Positions 58,709 to 64,000 of a stretch of DNA of 64,000 bases are shown here, one piece after another. Each line of letters begins with the position of its first letter. Within the stretch, counting starts at the first letter, position 1. The notes beneath the pieces are model-generated. The model was not told where the DNA came from, ran no database searches, and saw only the letters and a program-made list of their open reading frames with translations. Made by a program: the position numbers and the translations under genes. This stretch comes from Cheiracanthium punctorium (Eukaryota > Arthropoda > Arachnida > Araneae > Cheiracanthiidae). The stretch is taken from assembly GCA_038373885.1 (NCBI GenBank), contig JAWZYV010000772.1, positions 1 to 64,000 on the forward strand. The letters are read 5' to 3'.

Positions 58709-59042
58709 CAGCAGTTCCCACCTGGTGGGACTCAGAGCATTTTAGCAGATACGGGCGAGAAAAGAAGTCAAAAAGCAAGTGATAATATGCATGTTTTTAA
58801 AAATCCTATTATTTGTTCTTATTTTTACTCCAAAACATATGTATTTTTGCTTAAAATGTTTACTCTAAGTTTACCGATGAGCATTATTTTGTAGAAAAGA
58901 CGATTAAATATTTATTCCTACCATTGAGGCAAAGACGACTAAATATTCATAAAAGAACAATACACTGTATGTATGATGGAGGTCGCCATCGTATCTTATA
59001 ATTTGTTAGGGGGACACAATGTTAAAAGGTTGGGAACCGCTG
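58709..59042 (+). mobile_element. hAT MITE, family H1, copy 4
   Basis: Starts CAGCAGTTCCCACCTG and ends, reversed, CAGCGGTTCCCAACC. It shares TTATTTTGTAGAAAAG and GTGATAATATGCATGTTTTT-type blocks with the other copies. Flanking octamers AACTAGAC (58701-58708) and AACTTGAG (59043-59050) agree at 6 of 8 positions. Confidence 0.87.
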
Positions 59043-59289
59043 AACTTGAGAATAGAATGTGATCAGAGAAAATTCACGCTACTGTGTTCTGCTGAAACAA
59101 CTTTAATAATATAAAAAACAATAAATGTGGATTCATGATTTAGAGGCAAATAAGCTCTCCATACTGCTGTCAAGTGAAAAATGGAATTAAAATGTGTATG
59201 ATATATGCAAACAATCCTGTGTGTGTTAATAATTAAATAATAATAAATGAACTGCATTGAACGAAATTCTGTGTCTAAAGCTTAAGGGT

Positions 59290-59760
59290 TAAATACTCCA
59301 GCTAAATCTTCTTTCAAAAGCCAGGAATTTCACCCACGAGAATGAATATGTGGGCAAATATGGCGGATCAGCCAGGCTACTGACGATTTTCCCCATACCG
59401 ATTGGGATAAATGGAGCTCGAGGCCACCTCAGAATGAGAAGAAGGAAAAATCTACATGTCCGGCATCCGAAATGAGAGGGACTTTTTTCCCCCTACCCTC
59501 TCCCGCGATAAATGGAGGTTAAAGCTGTCGTAAATGATGGAGGTTACAATTACGCAACGTAGTGTGCGAGCGAGCTGACGGTTTGGCTGGAAAAAACTGA
59601 TGATGGCCGCCACTCATCTGTAAAATGCAAACAGATGAGAAAGCCAAATGACTGTCGTTACGGCAGATGAAAATGGCAGAGATGTGTCTGATGGGAAGAG
59701 ATCTAGGGATTTTTCAAAATGCAATCGATTCCTTCAGATTTAAATTTTTCAAGGGGGAGA
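59290..59760. promoter_or_regulatory. GC-balanced island 7, candidate regulatory DNA
   Basis: Non-repetitive and balanced in composition. At 59613-59639, CTCATCTGT and ACAGATGAG form an exact 9-bp inverted pair around AAAATGCAA, so two E-box-like CATCTG/CAGATG sites flank an ATGCAAA half-octamer. Further CAGATG sites follow near 59665 and 59681. This could bind bHLH and POU factors, which is inference. Confidence 0.3.
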
Positions 59761-60470
59761 AAACGGAAGTTTTTATCTATATGTGTGCAGATTTTTTTAA
59801 AGATTTTGGGTAAACAGCCGATGATAAGCACCCTCTGAGAAGTACCGATCTATTGCTTCTAGGACTAGCAGAATTTAAGGGTTATACGTTTATCTAGCAT
59901 CTGTCCAAAGTGTCGCTGTGTAAAAACTAGTCAAAAGTGTAAACAGTTGGGAAAAAAATTATGCCCCAGGCAGCAGAACAAGCTTCCGAAATGTGTATTA
60001 ACGTTCAGTAATATTCTTTGAATGTTAATAGGCATTCATTCTCATGCTGCCCGAGATAAAATTTTATTTATAATAACGCTAGTTTTCCCCTCTTATTTAA
60101 GAATAGCATCGATACTGTTAAAAATACAATCCCTTCAAACAAAATGATAAGTAAAAATTTAATTTTTGTTGTTGATATAGCATAAAATATAGAGCATATC
60201 ACACTGTACATTTACGAAGTAATAAATCAACTTTTTACATAAACTGTCAAAAAGATTGCTTCAGAAGTTTTCATAGATATGCAGAAAAATTTAGAACAAA
60301 AAACATAGTAAATAATATGTTATAATTAATAATCTTGAGATCCAACATTTAAAAACATTTTTGTAATTTTTTGTGGAGTTTCATAATTGAAAACACTTTC
60401 TATAATGTTAATTGAAAAGCTTTGAAATTTATTTCTATGTACTGTAAAATATCATACATGTTTATCTCCA
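59761..60470. other. AT-rich stretch, no gene seen
   Basis: A small inverted pair (ACGTTCAGTAATATTCTTTG against GAATGTTAATAGGCATTC) near 60001-60040 is weak. No other feature. Confidence 0.45.
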
Positions 60471-60649
60471 CGGCTAAATCCTCCTCATAGGACGGCGATG
60501 GACGAAAGGGTGTGGCTTCCATTCGAGTGAGCCCCAATGGGAGGAAGACCAACGTAACTCAGGGTCTCCCAATTTCGAACTAATTCCAGAAAAGAGACCT
60601 GGTACGCAGATCTATTTGCAAGGAGAGGAGAGCTCCGTCATTGAATGTG

Positions 60650-61075
60650 TCGCTTAGAGCTACATATACGTCCTTCCCGGAATTTTCCGCCACAATTTGG
60701 AACCTCATCAGAAGGTGGGGGACTTCTGAATATTGGCACCCTCGGAAACTGCTAGCGACCGCCGAGAGGACTTTCGAAACCACGTATTTAGCGTGCACGT
60801 ACATCGCATGTACACGGGGGTCTTTAGTAGTACGCCTGTATCAAGGACGTACCCAGAAAAAAATTTCGGGGGGGGTCCAAACGGTGAAAAAGGCAGAATT
60901 TTTCACAAAAAGACATCATCATTCTTGTTTTGTTAACAAAAACTGAAACCGAGGGGGGTGGTCCAGGGGGTCCAGACCCCCTGGACCACCCCCCTCGGTA
61001 CGTCCTTGGCCTGTATCGAACCCACAACCTTCCGGTTACGAGTCCAACGCCTTAACCACTGGGCTACCACGGCCC
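60650..61075 (-). mobile_element. tRNA-derived SINE, family 3, interrupted
   Basis: Read on the minus strand, the head starts near 61075 (GGGCCGTGGTAGCCCAG) with box A TAGCCCAGTGGTTAAGG at 61050-61066, an anticodon-loop-like CTCGTAA and box B GGTTCGATAC at 61013-61022. The body resumes beyond an inserted MITE with CCCCGTGTACATGCGATGTA and CTAAATACGTGGTTTCGAAA down to about 60650. GC content is well above the flanks. Balanced sequence continues to about 60480 and may belong to it. Frames at 60580-60946 are readthrough of this SINE. Confidence 0.75.
60834..61016. mobile_element. Hairpin-rich hAT MITE nested in a SINE
   Basis: The element spans 60842-61008 (167 bp). Its ends CAAGGACGTACC and GGTACGTCCTTG are exact 12-bp inverted repeats. 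A perfect 8-bp target duplication GCCTGTAT lies at 60834-60841 and 61009-61016, pointing to hAT. Its right third is a GC-rich palindrome: arms of 24 bp at 60949-60972 and 60975-60998 around a CA centre. The insertion lies next to box B of the SINE and duplicates part of it. Confidence 0.93.
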
Positions 61076-61245
61076 ACCTGACACACAGATCAACATTCCC
61101 AGAGGTATCGTTTGAACATAAAGGTCATTGAACCCACGAACAGATTTTACGTGCACTAGCTCCCATTAGCTTACACGCCTCCACAGCAGTCCAGCCGAGG
61201 GAGGTTTTCACCCTCCCAGCCGGAGCTTAACGACTAGGCCCCTGC
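61076..61245 (-). mobile_element. GC-rich sequence attached to SINE family 3, possibly a second SINE unit
   Basis: Read on the minus strand it begins near 61245 with GGGGCCTAGTCGTTAAGCTC, which looks like a decayed box A, and continues for 170 bp into the head of the SINE at 61075. It may be a separate tRNA-related element or a dimer partner. No box B was found. Confidence 0.35.
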
Positions 61246-61989
61246 GGAAAAAACAAAAACAAAACACTACGTATTCCTACCTACTGTCTGTTTCTTATTT
61301 ATTTTCTTACTGTCCTCATTCCAATGCGAACAAAGTGTATTCAACTAGTAAGGTAAACATGAATTTGTGATATTTTTAAGTGTTTATTTGTCTCAGAAAG
61401 TATGTAAAAAATCAAAGTTAAGGTGGTAAAAAAGTAAAAATGTGCTATAATGAAAAGTGCTTATTTCTGTAATAGTATGTTGTGATGTAAGATTAAAAAT
61501 ACCAACATAATTTTCTTACAAGAAATTAAATAAAATCATTTACAAACTTAAGTTTTATAAATTCTAATGATTATTTGAAGCTTTCATTTAGTCAGCTATG
61601 AAGAATTAGCCGTTACATGCAATTTAACTGTATACTACAAAAAATTTTAGTATAGAACAACAAAAAAGAAGCATAATTTTGTATCGCATGGCTAAGGTTC
61701 AGTTTAAGAAAAAATTGAAATTTTAGCATTTGTAATCATGGAGAAAATTTATTTTGAAAAATTTCCTAAGGTTTTAAATTGACACTTTTTGCGCAAAAAT
61801 AATAAACTAAACAGTACATTATTTCCCAGATTTAATCAGGATGATGGTATGAATCTGAAAGTTTGAGATTTTCGGATAAAGAAAATTATTTTTGAAAATA
61901 AATACGTGGCTATTGAATAAAAACTCTAATACGAGTCAAATAAACATTCCTATTTTAGCTTCTGATTTGCTGGTGTGAAAATAACACAT
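61246..61989. other. AT-rich stretch, no gene seen
   Basis: No supported feature. Confidence 0.5.
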
Positions 61990-62500
61990 CAGACAAAATC
62001 AATCCAGCTTCGAAAATCCGCCTTAGTTCCCGTTCCCCAGATTTCGACCAATTTTCTTTCCAAATACGACTCGGCCATAAAACTAAACTGAAAAACCATG
62101 GTCCGATAAAAATGAATAAAAAACCTGACTCTAAAAGTAAACACTGGATTACAGGACAGCCAAATCCACAGAATAACTGCTATTATTTTTTTTTCCTCCC
62201 TGCTCCGACTCCCTTCCTCATCTGAAAACGACTTTTCATCGGTTTTGTGTTCCCCCCAACTGTTATAAGGGAAGACTATAAAGTGTCCAAAGGAATTGAG
62301 ATTTACGTACTGCAGTAACGATTTAGGGCTGGACGAAGAACAGAATTTTCAGTGGCCGCTCAGGATTTTTCACTGCTCATTTTGATTTTTCGCATTAAAT
62401 GCAAGGAGAGATTCCATTTCGAGTCGAAATTGACGCCTAAAGGAGAAAAATAAAAGCTCGCTAAAAGCTGCCCTATAAAAACACAAAATAAGGCAAAAAA
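61990..62500. promoter_or_regulatory. GC-balanced island 8, candidate regulatory DNA
   Basis: Non-repetitive sequence with balanced composition and several homopolymer-free blocks between AT-rich flanks. No open frame, no transposon ends and no clear motif cluster. Included because it matches the character of the other islands. Confidence 0.2.
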
Positions 62501-63599
62501 TATTTTTTTTGAACTTACTAAACTGATAAAAAACATCGGATTTAAAATATCTGATTTATTATCTTTTTAATTAGAAACTGAATGACCAGAAATGAGTTAC
62601 ATTTAATTATGTAAACAAGTATACATTGCGTTTATAAATCACAAAATTAAATTCCAGCTAAAGCTAACGTTCAGCTAGATTTCTAGCTGAATCAGTCTTC
62701 AAATTCAATAACTATTGAATAGTATGTGTAACAAGGAAAATTATTTCTTATGGCGATACGAGTAGCTTATGTTTCACATTCTATGAGCTGAGCAATGAAT
62801 GATTGTAATTTTTTTATTATTGACAACCCGTCTACCCATCCCCCGTTCGATGCTCTGATTAAACATCCAGTTTGCAATTAAAAGATCCAGAAAACTTGTT
62901 AAGACTAACGATTTCCAACTCTTTCCTCTTTGGATCACAGTTTTGCTTGCTGCTAATTAAAATGCATTAAACATTTCAATAAATTTCGTAGGATCTAACT
63001 TTTCCTCGGTTGTCCTATTCCAAAATAAAGCATTTTATCATATTTTAAAGTTTTATAATTTAAAAATGTAATTCTTTGTTTCTATTTCTTTATCCTACTT
63101 AGTTTAGCTATAAATTATTTTAATAAAATGTAACTCAAGCTACGGAGAACTCAAGCCAACACCTCCGAGAATTTTTTTAAAGTAGTAACTCACAACAAAA
63201 TAACAATTATTTACATATTGTGAAACAGATTAGTTGATAGCACAAAAGGGTGCCCAAATTTAACTATAACAATTTTTGACATTGTTGATCTTCCTATAAT
63301 TTATCATTTTACATTTGAAAAAAAAATAAAAGCTCTGAAATTCCATAATGAACAGTACTTACTTCCACAATTCACAATCTTACTGTTTCTTTTCTTAAAG
63401 CTATATCGTGTCTCAAAATTGACGCAATATTTGAATTAAACCGAAAATTATTTAATTGAAAGTTAGAAACCAAAGAAAAAGGGAAAACAGTTTGACAACT
63501 GACGGTTTAGAGCTAGTAAAAACACACCCCTATACGAAAGAACAACGCGTTTTCATTGTTAAACAACCTTTCAAAAATAATGAAAGTTTGATTTATGGT
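62501..63599. other. AT-rich stretch, no gene seen
   Basis: Near 62659-62692, TCCAGCTAAAGCTAACGTTC is followed by AGCTAGATTTCTAGCTG, a run of AGCT/CTAG palindromes. Nothing else was recognised. Confidence 0.45.
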
Positions 63600-63960
63600 G
63601 GTTTTGATGATGAATAATGAGAAAGATCATGTGATTTAACACCATTGGATTCCTTTCTTTGGGGTTATTTGAAGTCAAAGGTCTATGTCAACAAGGCCAC
63701 ATCCACTCATGCATTAAAGGAGGATGTGCGGAGGACTCAATGCTTCATCAGCGAAATTCAGCCACATTAAAAATGGTTCTGGAAAATTTCGACAAAAGAG
63801 TACTTTTATGTGCCAGCAAAGCCGTGAAGGTCATTTGCCCAATCATATTCTATGCACTTTATGTTTCAATAAAAAAATTACAATTGAAAAAAAATCCTGT
63901 GTTTTGTATTTAATTCAATATTGCGTAAATTTATAATTGCGTAAATTTTGAAACACCCTA
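63600..63960 (+). pseudogene. Mariner-like transposase, C-terminal remnant
   Basis: This is the tail of a DDE transposase. In the frame from about 63640, the segment before the last catalytic acid is followed by FLWGYLKSKVYVNKATSTHA and ALKEDVRR, then ISEIQPH. The continuation (MVLENFDKRVLLC, QQSREGHLPN) is in shifted frames, so frameshifts break it. The next bases contain TTTTGAAACACCCTATA at 63945-63961, which resembles the terminal repeat of such elements and probably marks the right end. The rest of the gene and the left end are absent, so this is a 5'-truncated, inactive copy. Wording of this kind is frequent in arachnid genomes, from memory. Confidence 0.82.
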
Positions 63961-64000
63961 TACATCTATAATCTACCGTTCTCACTTGTAAGTATCCTAA

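Noticed and set aside
60641..60946. 101-codon plus-strand open frame
   Set aside because: It runs through the SINE and into the nested MITE, so it is repeat sequence.
61009..61075. tRNA-Thr-like gene on the minus strand (CTCGTAA loop)
   Set aside because: The anticodon stem does not pair well, box B is interrupted by a MITE and a SINE body follows.

Overview
The window looks like arthropod nuclear DNA, most likely from an arachnid and possibly a spider. It is AT-rich, has no operon-like packing, and holds no open reading frame longer than about 119 codons. It carries tRNA-derived SINEs, several families of hAT, piggyBac and Tc1/mariner elements, Helitron-type ends and a decayed Ty3/gypsy element. 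The arachnid assignment is an inference from the style of the transposase and SINE remnants, not proof. I found no host protein-coding exon I could defend, no functional tRNA or rRNA gene, and no CRISPR array. The best reading is a gene desert or a very long intron made of layered transposon fossils.

Layout. 1-359 and 6605-7027 are two inverted copies of a TTAA-flanked piggyBac-type MITE. 3370-3990 is an old repeat split by a tRNA-derived SINE and has an unsplit relative at 41528-41880. 7977-8318 is a tRNA-derived SINE with a perfect 14-bp target duplication. 8414-8808, 19986-20329, 29774-30107 and 58709-59042 are four members of one hAT MITE family. 10570-10680, 11181-11422, 31765-31940 and 40951-41398 are short elements with CAGTGGCG-like ends. 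12225-12251 is a Helitron 3' terminus. 17436-18260 and 20958-21556 contain a second copy of the first SINE family and Helitron-like repeats. 21540-22535 (minus) is a broken Tc1 transposase. 31960-32370, 34071-34321, 37616-37981 and 50181-50388 are MITEs with long inverted ends. 43830-46900 (minus) is a gypsy pol fossil. 50903-52106 is a 1.2-kb hAT element whose ends are packed with CCGAATA motifs. 54900-56260 is a roughly 482-bp duplication array. 60650-61245 is a SINE interrupted by a hairpin-rich hAT MITE. 63600-63960 is the tail of a mariner-like transposase.

Between the elements, several islands of balanced base composition stand out from the AT-rich background (about 9.6-10.0, 12.7-13.7, 23.6-24.3, 37.0-37.57, 47.6-48.25, 49.48-49.86, 59.3-59.75 and 62.0-62.5 kb). 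They do not look like the recognised repeats and have no convincing coding potential. They are candidates for conserved regulatory DNA, which is an inference that needs cross-species alignment.

Nothing here works together as a pathway. The shared story is repeated insertion and decay, much of it dated by target-site duplications that can be read directly. I did not find a convincing new functional system. The most unusual structures are the motif arrays at 30817-31329, 33156-33297 and inside the 50903-52106 element, and the element nested in the SINE near 60.9 kb.
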